A stretch of 64,000 bases of DNA, from positions 620,001-684,000 of the forward strand of contig NZ_JAENHL010000006.1 in assembly GCF_016595235.1 (NCBI RefSeq), written 5' to 3'. This DNA is from Taklimakanibacter albus (lineage in GTDB: Bacteria; Pseudomonadota; Alphaproteobacteria; Rhizobiales; Aestuariivirgaceae). Made by a program: the position numbers and the translations under genes. The notes under the pieces are model-generated. The model was not told the DNA's origin. It did not search any database and saw only the letters and a list, made by a program, of their open reading frames with translations. This document shows, one piece after another, positions 50,196-59,324 of this stretch. The first letter of the stretch is position 1. Every line of letters starts with the position of its first letter.

Positions 50196-50903
50196 ATGCT
50201 GCGGTTCGTGAAACTCTTCATCTCCCTGCCAATATTGACGCTCCCGCTCTGGGACGCGGCGCCTCAGGCGCGAGCGGAAGTCGTGATGAGCCAGATCGAC
50301 GCCCTGCGCCAGCTCGCCAAGAGCAGCGCCGCCAACAACAAATGCCATTTCCTGCCGGCGCCCGAGGCCGAGGAACTCTCCGGCTATCTCGCCCGCGCCG
50401 AAATCGCCGCCGCCAGCCGCCAATCGGTGGGCGAGGCCCGCTCCGCGATCTCGCTCGGCAAGACGCTGGGTGGCAGCGCCGCCTGTTCGGCCAACACATC
50501 GGATGAGGTCAAGGCGACGCTCGATGCCGCCCGTCAGGTCGTGGCAGCGACGGCCAAGCCTGCAGAAGAAGCGGACGAGGACACGATCGTCGAGGCGCCG
50601 GTGGCGACCGATCGCAGTCGGCTGATCGCCGCGCCCAAACCGCGTAATGCGAGCCTTGCCGAATATGGTCAGCAGGCTTTCGCCTATTTCGTCGAGCGGC
50701 GCTGCGAGTATCTCTCGCATCGCGACGTGCGGGCCTTCTGGGCCGCGGTGGTGCGCGAGCATCGCGCGGCGCTGAGCGCCTATGGCCGCCGCGCCGTGGT
50801 GCGCACCGTGAGGCGTGCCGAGGCGGAAGCCGATCGCATGGAATGCGGCGCCAGAAGCCGCCAGATCGTACGGGCCGAATACACGAGGCTCGCCGGCTAC
50901 TAA
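50196..50903 (+). CDS. Exported protein of unknown function
   Basis: A 235-residue product with signal peptide (FVKLFISLPILTLPLWDAAPQARA). The mature part is alpha-helical with an Ala/Arg-rich C-terminus and four cysteines. I do not recognise the domain. The ATG at 50196 gives the signal peptide; the in-frame ATG at 50172 would add eight charged residues. It is divergent from the extensin-like gene. Confidence 0.6.
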   Translation: MLRFVKLFISLPILTLPLWDAAPQARAEVVMSQIDALRQLAKSSAANNKCHFLPAPEAEELSGYLARAEIAAASRQSVGEARSAISLGKTLGGSAACSANTSDEVKATLDAARQVVAATAKPAEEADEDTIVEAPVATDRSRLIAAPKPRNASLAEYGQQAFAYFVERRCEYLSHRDVRAFWAAVVREHRAALSAYGRRAVVRTVRRAEAEADRMECGARSRQIVRAEYTRLAGY

Positions 50904-50919
50904 ATAACGAAGCTCCAAG

Positions 50920-50975
50920 GGGAGAGCGGGGAAGTAGCGCGGGGTCCGTCCGGGGGGACGGGCTCCGCGCACCGC
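50920..50975 (+). promoter_or_regulatory. Strong hairpin in the leader of the 51124 gene
   Basis: GCGCGGGGTCCGTCC (from 50938) pairs with GGACGGGCTCCGCGC, and the flanking AGCGG / CCGCT can extend it as an outer stem with the loop GGAAGTA. It lies about 150 bp before the next gene. There is no T run, so a terminator is not clear; a structured 5' leader is possible. Confidence 0.4.
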
Positions 50976-51123
50976 TTTCAAGCCATACGCATGAAACCGA
51001 TTCCGGTTGCGCGCATCACGCGCACATCTTTGTGACCGGCGTTTCTGCGTCCCCGCTCCCGAGCGATCCGTTATCGACGATGTGCGCAACGACAGCACAT
51101 CACCGGATCATCAGGAGAGGATC

Positions 51124-51780
51124 ATGAAGAGATTCAAATCGACCTTCGCGGCATTGGCGCTCGGTACCGCCATCGCCGTCACGGGAATAACCGGCTCGGA
51201 TTTCTCTTTCATCGCCACCGCGCAAGCCGCACCGAGCAAGGCCGCTGATCTGCGCCTCGCGCTGAACGAGCTTCTGTCCGAGCATGTGACGCTTGCGGCG
51301 GCCGCCACGCAGGCCGCGTTGCGCGGGCGCAAATCGGAATTCGAGGCGGCCGCCGGCGCGCTCGACATGAATTCGCAGGATATCGCGGGCGCCATTGGTT
51401 CGGTTTACGGCAAGGACGCGGGTGATGCGTTCCTGCCCTTGTGGCGCAAGCATATCGGCTTCTTCGTCGACTATACGACCGGCAAGGCGACGGGCTCGAA
51501 GAAGAAGCAGGACAAGGCCGTGCAGGACCTTCTGCAATACGCCTCCGATTTCGGCGCCTTCCTCAATTCGGCGACGCCGGCGCTGCCCAAGGATGCTGTT
51601 GCGGATCTGGTGAAGATGCACATCGTGAGCTTGAAGGACGTGGTCGATGCGCAGGCCGCGCGCGACTACAAGCTTGCCTTCGAGAAGATCCGCGCCGCCT
51701 CGCATCACATGCAGATGATCGCCGATCCCTTGGCCGATGCGATCGCCGCCCAGTTCCCCGACAAATTCGCGGCCAAGTGA
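51124..51780 (+). CDS. Exported protein of unknown function
   Basis: A 218-residue protein with signal peptide (KSTFAALALGTAIAVTGITG...AQA-APSKAADL). The mature chain is mostly helical, with LRLALNELLSEHVTLAAAATQAALR early on and repeating charged helices, suggesting a helical-bundle protein. AGGAGAGG stands before the ATG at 51124. It is followed 56 bp later by the cupredoxin gene; the shared direction and export suggest a common transcript. Confidence 0.65.
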   Translation: MKRFKSTFAALALGTAIAVTGITGSDFSFIATAQAAPSKAADLRLALNELLSEHVTLAAAATQAALRGRKSEFEAAAGALDMNSQDIAGAIGSVYGKDAGDAFLPLWRKHIGFFVDYTTGKATGSKKKQDKAVQDLLQYASDFGAFLNSATPALPKDAVADLVKMHIVSLKDVVDAQAARDYKLAFEKIRAASHHMQMIADPLADAIAAQFPDKFAAK

Positions 51781-51836
51781 AAACGTGAAATGACCGGAGC
51801 GGCATGCGTTGCTCCGGCCCGCTTCGGGAGTTCTCC

Positions 51837-52166
51837 ATGCTTGTCAGAATTACGCTCGCCGCGTTGATCAGCGGCGTCTCGATCGCGCCGGCATTCGCCG
51901 ATGATGCGGTCAAGGTCGACATCAAGCTGTTTCAGTTCAAGCCGAAGGAGCTCGTCGTCAAGCCGGGCACCACCGTCACCTGGACCAATGGCGATGCGAT
52001 CGAGCATTCGGTGACCGCGGGCGCGCCGGGCAAGCCGTCGGACGCCTTCGATTCAGGCTTCTTCACCAAGGGCGGAAGTTACGCCCACACATTCGCGGCG
52101 CCTGGCACCTTCACCTATTTCTGCAAGCGGCACCCGAACATGCACGCTGTTGTGAAGGTGGAATGA
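51837..52166 (+). CDS. Cupredoxin-type copper-binding protein
   Basis: A 109-residue exported protein: signal peptide to about residue 22 (cleavage after AFA), then a plastocyanin/amicyanin-like domain. KLFQFKPKELVVKPGTTVTWTNGDAIEHSV carries the first His ligand, and the C-terminal FTYFCKRHPNMHAVVKV holds the Cys, His and Met of a type 1 copper site. It would shuttle electrons or copper in the periplasm. The ATG at 51837 is preferred over 51804. Confidence 0.88.
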   Translation: MLVRITLAALISGVSIAPAFADDAVKVDIKLFQFKPKELVVKPGTTVTWTNGDAIEHSVTAGAPGKPSDAFDSGFFTKGGSYAHTFAAPGTFTYFCKRHPNMHAVVKVE

Positions 52167-52221
52167 GTTTCCCAGCACATCATTCTGCGTTAGTCTCGGA
52201 CAACGGAAAGGAGTTCTGCCC

Positions 52222-52500
52222 ATGAAAAGCATGCTTCCTCTTCTGGCCCTCATCACCGTGGCCACTTTCGCAAGTCCGGTGCTCGCCTGTGAGCAGCACC
52301 AGTCCCATGCCGCCCTCAAGACCGCCGAGCAGGTTTCGCCCCCTCCGCCCAAGGTCGTCATCGAGCCTGCGGCGCAATCTGTCCCTGCGTCAGAAAATGT
52401 GACGGCGAAGGACGCCGCCATGAGCAAACCGGCCTGGGCGACGGGTGAGAACTGTAATCGCCCGCGCAATCAGGGTAAGACTGTTTACCTTACCCAATAG
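52222..52500 (+). CDS. Small exported protein of unknown function
   Basis: A 92-residue product with signal peptide (LPLLALITVATFASPVLA, then CEQHQSH). The mature peptide is Pro/Ala-rich, with one Cys near the N-terminus and one near the end. AAAGGAGT precedes the start. Its last codons form a hairpin GGGTAAG/CTTACCC at 52473-52495. No family is recognised; it could be a lipoprotein only if the Cys is at the +1 position, which is not certain. Confidence 0.6.
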   Translation: MKSMLPLLALITVATFASPVLACEQHQSHAALKTAEQVSPPPPKVVIEPAAQSVPASENVTAKDAAMSKPAWATGENCNRPRNQGKTVYLTQ

Positions 52501-52560
52501 AGAATCCCCAAGACTGGGTACAAATGGCTGTTAAGACTAGGGAAAGTCTTTAACAAGACT
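52477..52560 (+). promoter_or_regulatory. Phased AAGACT sites upstream of the MarR gene
   Basis: AAGACT occurs at 52477, 52510, 52533 and 52555, spaced 33, 23 and 22 bp, close to multiples of 11 bp. The copy at 52533 pairs with AGTCTT at 52545 in the inverted repeat TTAAGACT-AGGGAA-AGTCTTTAA. Such phasing on one face of the helix suggests binding sites for a dimeric regulator, possibly the downstream MarR protein. A short leader hairpin GAGAACGGC/GCCGTCTC follows at about 52667-52691. Confidence 0.5.
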
Positions 52561-52715
52561 CCGTCAACTCTAATCGACAAAGCGGCAAAAGCGTCGAAAT
52601 ATAAGAACAAATTTACCCACCTTTTTGATCCGATTTTAAGAGCCGAAGCCTAGTCTCGCGCATAAGGAGAACGGCCAAAAGAAGCCGTCTCCGCTAACAA
52701 GGCTGAGGTGGTAAA

Positions 52716-53231
52716 ATGCGTACTCAAACTGTGGGGGGCGTGCGCCCTGCTGGGGTCGAACCCGGACGTGAACAGATCAAGCATCGCTATCTGGAGGCTC
52801 TTACCTTGATCGAGCGCCTGCATCGCAGGCTGCTCGACGTCATCAAGGACGATTTCGAGCGTGCCGGCGCGCCCGAGGTCAATCCGGTCCAGGCGCTTTT
52901 ACTGTTCAATATCGGCGATTCCGAGCTCACCGCCGGCGAGCTCAAGACGCGCGGGCACTATCAGGGCTCGAACGTCTCCTACAACCTCAAGAAGCTGGTC
53001 GAGGCGGGCTATGTCAATCATGAGCGCTCGAACTCGGACAAGCGGTCGGTCAGGGTCCGCCTGACGCCCAGGGGCCAGGCGATCCGCGAGCGGGTCGACC
53101 AGCTCTATAACCGCCAGCTCCATTCGGTCGAGGAAGTCGTCGGCCTGTCGGTCGAGGAATTCGAACGCATCAACAAGGCGTTGACCCGCCTGGAGCGCTT
53201 CTGGACCGACCAGATCCTGTACCGGCTCTAA
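52716..53231 (+). CDS. ldtR: MarR-family regulator (LdtR-like)
   Basis: A 171-residue winged-helix protein with a MarR/LdtR layout: helical dimerisation ends around a wing region VNPVQALLLFNIGDSELTAGELKTRGHYQGSNVSYNLKKLVEAGYV. In Liberibacter and related Hyphomicrobiales, LdtR activates the L,D-transpeptidase gene ldtP next to it; the same adjacency is present here (transpeptidase at 53504). The ATG has GAGGTGG upstream. It probably controls its own gene and the transpeptidase; the symbol is by homology of context. Confidence 0.8.
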   Translation: MRTQTVGGVRPAGVEPGREQIKHRYLEALTLIERLHRRLLDVIKDDFERAGAPEVNPVQALLLFNIGDSELTAGELKTRGHYQGSNVSYNLKKLVEAGYVNHERSNSDKRSVRVRLTPRGQAIRERVDQLYNRQLHSVEEVVGLSVEEFERINKALTRLERFWTDQILYRL

Positions 53232-53256
53232 GAACCGACAAATCTGGCTCAATTGC

Positions 53257-53292
53257 AAAAGCCGCACCGGTATCTACCGGTGTGGCTTTTTT
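53257..53292 (+). terminator. Intrinsic terminator after the MarR gene
   Basis: A 12-bp stem GCCGCACCGGTA / TACCGGTGTGGC with a two-base loop is followed by TTTTTT. It ends the MarR transcript 26 bp after the stop codon, so the transpeptidase gene needs its own promoter. Confidence 0.93.
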
Positions 53293-53503
53293 GCCATAGT
53301 GGCCGAGAATTTTCGGGCTTTCCAAGTCGCGCCCCATTTGATGGCTAGGAAAGCCTTGTGGGCACGGCGTCAATTCCCTTGATTCGTCTTACGGATTCGT
53401 GGTTTAGCCACGCGGCGGGGGAGCTATGGTCTTGGTTCCTGCCCCTGGGTATGAGATGATGTGTTCGCCCATCTTTCGGCAACGGCAGCAGAAGCAGAGC
53501 ATT

Positions 53504-55429
53504 ATGTCTGGAAATCGCCTCGGTAAACTGGTCCTGACGACAGTCCTCCTCGCGTCCTTCACCGCCATGACACCGCTAGCGGCCTATGCCGAGCGGGGCG
53601 AGGGCAATTCCTGGCGCAAGAAGACGCAGGATGACGCCGGTCCATCCCCCTCGTCGAACAGCAGCTCCATCATGGTGCCGCAGACGACCAGCAACGTCGC
53701 CGGCAACAAATCCGGCAAAGCGGTCACCAAGACCGAAGTTTTCGCCGACAAGAGCGTCTCCCCGATGGTGTCGGTCGCGAGCGGCGGCGCCATGGCCAAT
53801 GCCATTTCGCGTTATGAGGCGATTGCCGCCCAGGGCGGCTGGGGCTCGATATCGAGCAAGGGCCTTTCCAAGGGCGATGACGGCGAGGCGGTTGTGGCCT
53901 TGAAGCGTCGCCTGATCGCCGAGGGCTATCTCAGCGCCGATGCGCTGTCCGGCGACACCGCCCAGTGGTTCACCGCCGGGGTCGAAAAGGCGGTGGCGCA
54001 GTTCCAGGCCAATAACGGCCTCGCCGTGACCGGCAAGACCGACAAGGCGACCGTCAATGCGCTCAATATTTCGGTCTCCCAGCGCCTCGCCACCATGCGC
54101 GCCAATCTTCCGCGCCTGCAGGAATACGGCAAGGGCCTGGCCGATCGCTATATCATCGTCAACGTGCCGGCGCTTCAGCTCGAGGCGGTGAACTCGGGCG
54201 CCGTCTTCTCGCGCCACAATGTCATCGCCGGCAGCCAGAAGCGGCCGACCCCCGTCACCATCAGCCAGGTGTCGGACATCAACTTCAATCCCTATTGGAA
54301 TGTGCCGGTATCGATCGTCGAGCGCGATCTCCTGCCGCGCATCCGCTCCAAAGGCACGAGCGTCTTCCGCGACATGAAGATGCGCATCTATGACGGCTAT
54401 AACGGGCCGGAAGTCGATCCGCGCACCGTCGACTGGGACTATGTGGCGGCCAACCGCTATTTCTTCCGCCAGGACCCGGGCGAGGACAATTCCATGGCCT
54501 CGGTGAAGATCAACTTCCTGAGCCCCTTCGGCATCTATCTGCACGACACGCCGACCAAGAGCCTGTTCACCACGGCGGCCCGCTATCTGAGCTCGGGCTG
54601 CGTGCGCGTCGACCAGGTCTCGGTGCTGATCAACTGGATCCTCAACGGCCAGGACGGCTGGAGTCCCGGCCGCATCGAGCAGTACAAGCAGAACAGGGAG
54701 CGCCTCGACGTAAAGGTCGCCAATGCGCCGCAAGTGCGCACCGTCTATCTGACCTCCTGGGTCAATGGCGCGGGGCAGGTGAATTTCCGTCCCGACGTCT
54801 ATGATCTCGACGACACCGGTTTCGTGGTCGGCCAGCCTCTGGCGCCCGGCGAATATAGCGACGACGGCAAGCGTTATGTGCTGAAGGCCAAGGTCTATGA
54901 GGTCGAGGACGTGCCGGAGCAGCCGGAGTCCTTCGGCTTCTTCAATTCGCGCCGCAAGGCCAAGACCGAGAAGGCGTCGTTCAACAGCGACGACGACAGC
55001 CGCAACAAGCCGTTCGGCTTCTTCAACCTGCGCCGCAAGACGGATGACCGTCGCACGACGAACAACTCCATCTTCTCCACCAACAAGGCGAAAGCGAAGA
55101 AGTCGCTCGCCGACATCAAGGACGACGATGACGTCCTGTTCAACTTCAACAAGTCGGGCGCGTCGAAGGTGAAGAAGCCGGTCGCCAAGAAGACCGACGC
55201 CAAGACGAAGGCTCTGCAGGCATCCGCCGCCGGCAAGAAGAAGCCGGCTGCGGCCAACGCCAAGAATGCGGCCAACGCCAAGAAAAAGAAGGTCGAGCAG
55301 GCGACCGCCACGGCCACCAAGAAGCCGGCGCCTGCCGGGGCGACCACGACTCAGCCGGTGCTGAAGAAGAAAAAGGTCGAAGAGGCCACCGCTACGGCAG
55401 GTCCGGAGTTCGGCCAGCAGAAGCCGTAA
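53504..55429 (+). CDS. ldtP: YkuD-family L,D-transpeptidase with basic C-terminal tail
   Basis: A 641-residue exported enzyme that makes 3-3 crosslinks in peptidoglycan (or links proteins to it). After the signal peptide come a PG_binding_1 domain (about 124-190) and a YkuD domain (about 215-385) with catalytic His347 and Cys366 in YLHDTPT and SSGCVRV. The C-terminal 170 residues carry two copies of FGFFN-x-RRK (at 477 and 504) and a long Lys/Ala-rich tail with a repeated KKKKVE(Q/E)ATATA. The start at 53504 gives the signal peptide; earlier in-frame ATGs exist. It is adjacent to ldtR. Confidence 0.88.
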   Translation: MSGNRLGKLVLTTVLLASFTAMTPLAAYAERGEGNSWRKKTQDDAGPSPSSNSSSIMVPQTTSNVAGNKSGKAVTKTEVFADKSVSPMVSVASGGAMANAISRYEAIAAQGGWGSISSKGLSKGDDGEAVVALKRRLIAEGYLSADALSGDTAQWFTAGVEKAVAQFQANNGLAVTGKTDKATVNALNISVSQRLATMRANLPRLQEYGKGLADRYIIVNVPALQLEAVNSGAVFSRHNVIAGSQKRPTPVTISQVSDINFNPYWNVPVSIVERDLLPRIRSKGTSVFRDMKMRIYDGYNGPEVDPRTVDWDYVAANRYFFRQDPGEDNSMASVKINFLSPFGIYLHDTPTKSLFTTAARYLSSGCVRVDQVSVLINWILNGQDGWSPGRIEQYKQNRERLDVKVANAPQVRTVYLTSWVNGAGQVNFRPDVYDLDDTGFVVGQPLAPGEYSDDGKRYVLKAKVYEVEDVPEQPESFGFFNSRRKAKTEKASFNSDDDSRNKPFGFFNLRRKTDDRRTTNNSIFSTNKAKAKKSLADIKDDDDVLFNFNKSGASKVKKPVAKKTDAKTKALQASAAGKKKPAAANAKNAANAKKKKVEQATATATKKPAPAGATTTQPVLKKKKVEEATATAGPEFGQQKP

Positions 55430-55441
55430 GCGTCAAACCTA

Positions 55442-55469
55442 GCCCGAAGAGGTTGCATCCGCTTCGGGC
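55442..55469 (+). terminator. Hairpin after the L,D-transpeptidase gene
   Basis: GCCCGAAG at 55442-55449 pairs with CTTCGGGC at 55462-55469, about 13 bp after the stop. No T run follows, so termination is uncertain. Confidence 0.4.
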
Positions 55470-55617
55470 AAACCGGCCGAATTGAAAACGCGTCGGGACG
55501 AGAATCGGTAGATTTTTGGGGCTCTTGGGCTCCCAAATGAGGCGCCTGCGACGCATCTGCGCATGCGGCTATTCGTCAATGGCTTAAGGCCGGGCTTTCG
55601 GGCGTAATGACGACATC

Positions 55618-56841
55618 ATGACGAACACATTTGACTATTCCGGGGCTTTCGCGGCAGCCGTTGGCAAAGTGCGCCAGGAAGGCCGCTATCGCGAATTCGC
55701 CGACATCTGCCGCATCCGCGGGCGTTTCCCGCGGGCGCTTTACCGTGGCCGCGACGGCGAGCGCGAAGTCACCGTCTGGTGCTCAAACGACTATCTCGGC
55801 ATGGGCCAGCATCCGAAGGTGCTCGCCGCCATGCATGAGGCGCTCGACGAGATCGGGGCAGGGTCGGGCGGCACGCGCAACATTTCCGGCACCAACCATC
55901 ATCACGTCCTGCTCGAGGCCGAGCTCGCCGATCTGCACGGCAAGGAAGCCGCACTTCTCTTCAATTCCGGCTACATGGCGAACGAGGCGACGCTGTCGAC
56001 GCTCGGCCGTCTGCTGCCCGGCTGTGTGATGCTCTCGGACGAGCTCAACCACGCCTCGATGATCGAGGGCATCAGGCATGGCCGCTGCGACAAGGTCATC
56101 TGGCGCCACAACGACCTCGCCGATCTCGAGGCGAAACTGAAAGCCCTCGATCCCGCCCGGCCGAAAATCATCGCCTTCGAGTCGGTCTATTCGATGGATG
56201 GCGACATCGCGCCCATCGCCCAGATCTGCGATCTCGCCAAGCGTTATGGCGCGCTGACCTATCTGGATGAAGTGCACGCCGTCGGCATGTACGGACCGCG
56301 TGGCGGCGGTGTCGCCGAACGTGACGGTCTGCTGGACCATGTCGACATCATCGAGGGCACGCTCGCTAAAGCTTTTGGCGTCATGGGCGGCTATGTGGCG
56401 GCCTCCACGATGCTGATCGATGCCGTCCGCTCAACCGCGGCAGGCTTCATCTTCACCACGTCGCTGGCGCCGGTGCTTGCTGCCGGCACGGTGGCGAGTG
56501 TGCGGCATCTGAAGGAGAGCGGCGAGGAGAGGGCGCTGCAGCACAAGCACGCGGCGCTGCTCAAGCGCGAGCTCGCCCGCCTGGGCCTGCCCGTCGTCCT
56601 GTCGCCCAGCCACATTGTGCCGGTCATCGTCGGCGATCCGGTTCTGTGCAAGCAGCTCACCGACCGGCTGCTCGCCGAGTTCCAGATCTATGTGCAGCCG
56701 ATCAATTATCCGACCGTGCCAAAGGGCAGCGAGCGGATCAGGCTGACGCCTGGCCCGCTCCATGGCGAGCTGGAAATCGCCCGACTGGTGTCGGCGCTCG
56801 ACCAGCTGTGGACGGCGATGACGCTGAAGCGGGCAGCCTAA
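55618..56841 (+). CDS. hemA: 5-Aminolevulinate synthase
   Basis: ALAS condenses succinyl-CoA and glycine to 5-aminolevulinate (the C4 route used by alphaproteobacteria). The 407-residue product has the glycine-binding [15 protein letters not shown], the PLP Asp in [12 protein letters not shown] and PLP-lysine Lys251 in [14 protein letters not shown]. The ATG has only a weak ribosome site (GACGACATC). Alone with no operon partner in the same pathway; hemB lies at 48.2-49.2 kb. Confidence 0.97.
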   Translation: MTNTFDYSGAFAAAVGKVRQEGRYREFADICRIRGRFPRALYRGRDGEREVTVWCSNDYLGMGQHPKVLAAMHEALDEIGAGSGGTRNISGTNHHHVLLEAELADLHGKEAALLFNSGYMANEATLSTLGRLLPGCVMLSDELNHASMIEGIRHGRCDKVIWRHNDLADLEAKLKALDPARPKIIAFESVYSMDGDIAPIAQICDLAKRYGALTYLDEVHAVGMYGPRGGGVAERDGLLDHVDIIEGTLAKAFGVMGGYVAASTMLIDAVRSTAAGFIFTTSLAPVLAAGTVASVRHLKESGEERALQHKHAALLKRELARLGLPVVLSPSHIVPVIVGDPVLCKQLTDRLLAEFQIYVQPINYPTVPKGSERIRLTPGPLHGELEIARLVSALDQLWTAMTLKRAA

Positions 56842-56844
56842 CCA

Positions 56845-57828
56845 ATGACGATCCTTGTGACGGGCAGCGCCGGGCATCTCGGTGAAGCTCTCATGCGGAC
56901 TTTCCACCAGCAGGGGGAGGCGGCGCGCGGTCTTGATATAAAGCCGTCGCCCTTTACCCATTGCGTCGGTTCCATAGCCGAACGTGGTGTCGTCAGGCGG
57001 TGCATGGCGGGCATGCGCACGGTCATCCATGCCGCAACGCTCCACAAGCCGCATGTCGCCACTCATTCCTACCAAAACTTCCTCGACACGAATGTCACGG
57101 GCACGCTGGTCCTGCTCGAGGAGGCGGTGAAGGCGGGTGTCGAGAGCTTCGTCTTCACCAGCACCACCAGCACCTTCGGCGCGGCCCTCACGCCCGCGAA
57201 GGACGAGCCGGCGGCCTGGGTGACCGAGGACGTCCTGCCCATCCCGAAAAACATCTATGGCGCGAGCAAGGTCGCCGCCGAGGGCCTGTGCGAGCTGTTC
57301 GCTCGCAAGCATCGCCTGCCGACAATCGTGCTCAGGACCTCGCGCTTCTTCCCCGAAGCCGATGACGACGCGGCGATCCGCGATGCCTATGAGCCGGCCA
57401 ACGCCCAGGCCAATGAGCTGCTGAACCGGCGGGCCGACATCGCCGATATCGTCGACGCGCATATCCTGGCTGCCGAGCGGGCGAAGGCCATTGGCTTTGG
57501 GCGTTATATCATTTCGGCCACGACGCCCTTCGCCGAGGACGACCTTGCGGCGCTACGCCATGACGCGCCGGGTGTCGTCAATCGGCTGTTCCCCGATTGC
57601 CCGGCGCTCTTCGCCAAGCGCGGCTGGCGGTTCTTCCCCGCGATCGACCGGGTCTATGTGAACCGGCGGGCGCTGAAGGAGCTCGGCTGGCGGCCGCGAT
57701 ACGATTTTCGTAACATGTTGGACAGCCTCGCCCAGGGCACTGATTTTCGCAGTCCTTTGGCCCGCGAGGTCGGCAGCAAAGGCTATCACGACGAGGTATT
57801 TGCGGGCGCGCCATATCCGGTGGCGTAA
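56845..57828 (+). CDS. NAD-dependent epimerase/dehydratase family protein
   Basis: A 327-residue extended SDR with the Rossmann motif VTGSAGHLGEALMR at the N-terminus and the catalytic YxxxK as YGASKVAAE near residue 139. Substrate is unknown. It starts 3 bp after hemA, so the two are probably co-transcribed; no functional tie to heme synthesis is evident. Confidence 0.85.
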   Translation: MTILVTGSAGHLGEALMRTFHQQGEAARGLDIKPSPFTHCVGSIAERGVVRRCMAGMRTVIHAATLHKPHVATHSYQNFLDTNVTGTLVLLEEAVKAGVESFVFTSTTSTFGAALTPAKDEPAAWVTEDVLPIPKNIYGASKVAAEGLCELFARKHRLPTIVLRTSRFFPEADDDAAIRDAYEPANAQANELLNRRADIADIVDAHILAAERAKAIGFGRYIISATTPFAEDDLAALRHDAPGVVNRLFPDCPALFAKRGWRFFPAIDRVYVNRRALKELGWRPRYDFRNMLDSLAQGTDFRSPLAREVGSKGYHDEVFAGAPYPVA

Positions 57829-57916
57829 ACGGATTGTCGCATGCCGGTCTAACTCTGGACCCTGAGCGTGATTCCGCTTATGTCGCATCCTCTGCGCGGA
57901 TGAACAGGAGAGGATC

Positions 57917-59311
57917 ATGGCCCGTAAGGTTGCTAAGAAGATCAAGCCGGCGAAGAAGAAGGTTCAACCCCGCAAGGCCGCGAAAGCCGCCAAGCCAGCG
58001 AAGAAAACCGCCAAGAAAGCCGCCACGCCGAAGGTCACCGGCAATGGCTTCTTCACCGCTTCACTCGCCCAGGCCGACAAGGCGGTAGCCGCCTCGATCA
58101 AGCGCGAGCTCGGCCGCCAACAGCATGAGATCGAGCTCATCGCGTCGGAGAACATCGTCTCGCGTGCCGTGCTCGAGGCTCAAGGGTCCGTCAACACCAA
58201 TAAATATGCCGAGGGCTATCCGGGCCGGCGCTATTATGGCGGTTGCCAGTATGTCGACGAGGTCGAGATTCTGGCCATCGAGCGCGCCAAGAAGCTGTTC
58301 AATTGCGGCTTCGCCAATGTGCAGCCGCATTCGGGCGCCCAGGCCAACCAGGCCGTCTTCTTCGCCTGTATGAAGCCGGGCGACACCTATATGGGTCTCG
58401 ATCTGAGAGCGGGTGGGCATCTGACCCACGGTGCGCCGGTCAACCAGTCGGGCAAGTGGTTCAACGTCGTGCCGTATCGGGTGCGCCAGGACGACCAGCG
58501 CATCGACTATGATTTCGTCGCCGAGCTCGCCGAGCAGAACAAGCCGAAGCTGATCCTTGCCGGCGGCTCCGCCTATCCGCGCTTCATCGACTTCGCCCGC
58601 TTCCGCAAGATCGCCGATTCGATCGGCGCCGTGTTCATGGTCGACATGGCCCATATCGCCGGCCTCGTCGCCGGCGGCGTCCATCCCAATCCTCTCGACC
58701 ACGCCCATGTCGTGACCACCACGACGCATAAGACGCTGCGCGGTCCGCGCGGTGGCATGGTGCTCACCAATGACGAGGATATGGCCAAGAAGATCAATTC
58801 CTCGGTCTTCCCGGGTCTCCAGGGCGGCCCCCTGATGCATGTCATTGCCGCCAAGGCGGTGGCCTTCGGCGAGGCGCTGCAGCCCTCCTTCAAGAAGTAT
58901 GCGGCTCAGGTCGTCGCCAATGCCAAGGTGCTGAGCGACAGCATGATCGCCGGCGGCTGCGATATCGTTTCGGGCGGCACCGACACCCATCTGATGCTGG
59001 TCGACCTGCGCAAGAAGGGGCTGACCGGTAAGGCCGCCGAGGCGGCCCTGGGGCGTGCCTGGATCACCTGCAACAAGAACGGCATTCCCTTCGACCCCGA
59101 AAAGCCGATGGTGACCTCGGGCGTCCGTCTCGGCACCCCGGCCGGCACCACCCGCGGCTTCGGCGTCAAGGAATTCAAGGAAATCGGCGCCCTCATCACC
59201 GAGGTGCTCGACGGGCTTGCGAAGAACGGCGAAGAGGGCAATGCTAAGGTCGAGACGGCCGTCCGCAAGAAGGTCGGCCAACTGACCAACCGCTTCCCCA
59301 TCTATCCCTGA
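57917..59311 (+). CDS. glyA: Serine hydroxymethyltransferase with lysine-rich N-terminal extension
   Basis: GlyA interconverts serine and glycine with tetrahydrofolate. Residues 45-464 are the full enzyme: [34 protein letters not shown] and the PLP-lysine Lys272 in [11 protein letters not shown]. Residues 1-44 are an unusual extension made mainly of Lys, Ala and Pro ([20 protein letters not shown] ...), like the tails of histone H1-like proteins. No internal Met allows a shorter start, and AGGAGAGG precedes the ATG at 57917, so the tail is translated. It heads the glyA-nrdR-GNAT-rib-nusB cluster. Confidence 0.95.
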   Translation: MARKVAKKIKPAKKKVQPRKAAKAAKPAKKTAKKAATPKVTGNGFFTASLAQADKAVAASIKRELGRQQHEIELIASENIVSRAVLEAQGSVNTNKYAEGYPGRRYYGGCQYVDEVEILAIERAKKLFNCGFANVQPHSGAQANQAVFFACMKPGDTYMGLDLRAGGHLTHGAPVNQSGKWFNVVPYRVRQDDQRIDYDFVAELAEQNKPKLILAGGSAYPRFIDFARFRKIADSIGAVFMVDMAHIAGLVAGGVHPNPLDHAHVVTTTTHKTLRGPRGGMVLTNDEDMAKKINSSVFPGLQGGPLMHVIAAKAVAFGEALQPSFKKYAAQVVANAKVLSDSMIAGGCDIVSGGTDTHLMLVDLRKKGLTGKAAEAALGRAWITCNKNGIPFDPEKPMVTSGVRLGTPAGTTRGFGVKEFKEIGALITEVLDGLAKNGEEGNAKVETAVRKKVGQLTNRFPIYP

Positions 59312-59324
59312 CCCCTAAGGCTCC

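Noticed and set aside
50938-50990. yybP-ykoY manganese riboswitch before the 51124 gene
   Set aside because: The core GGGGAGTAG is disturbed (GGGGAAGTAG), and the downstream gene is not a manganese exporter.
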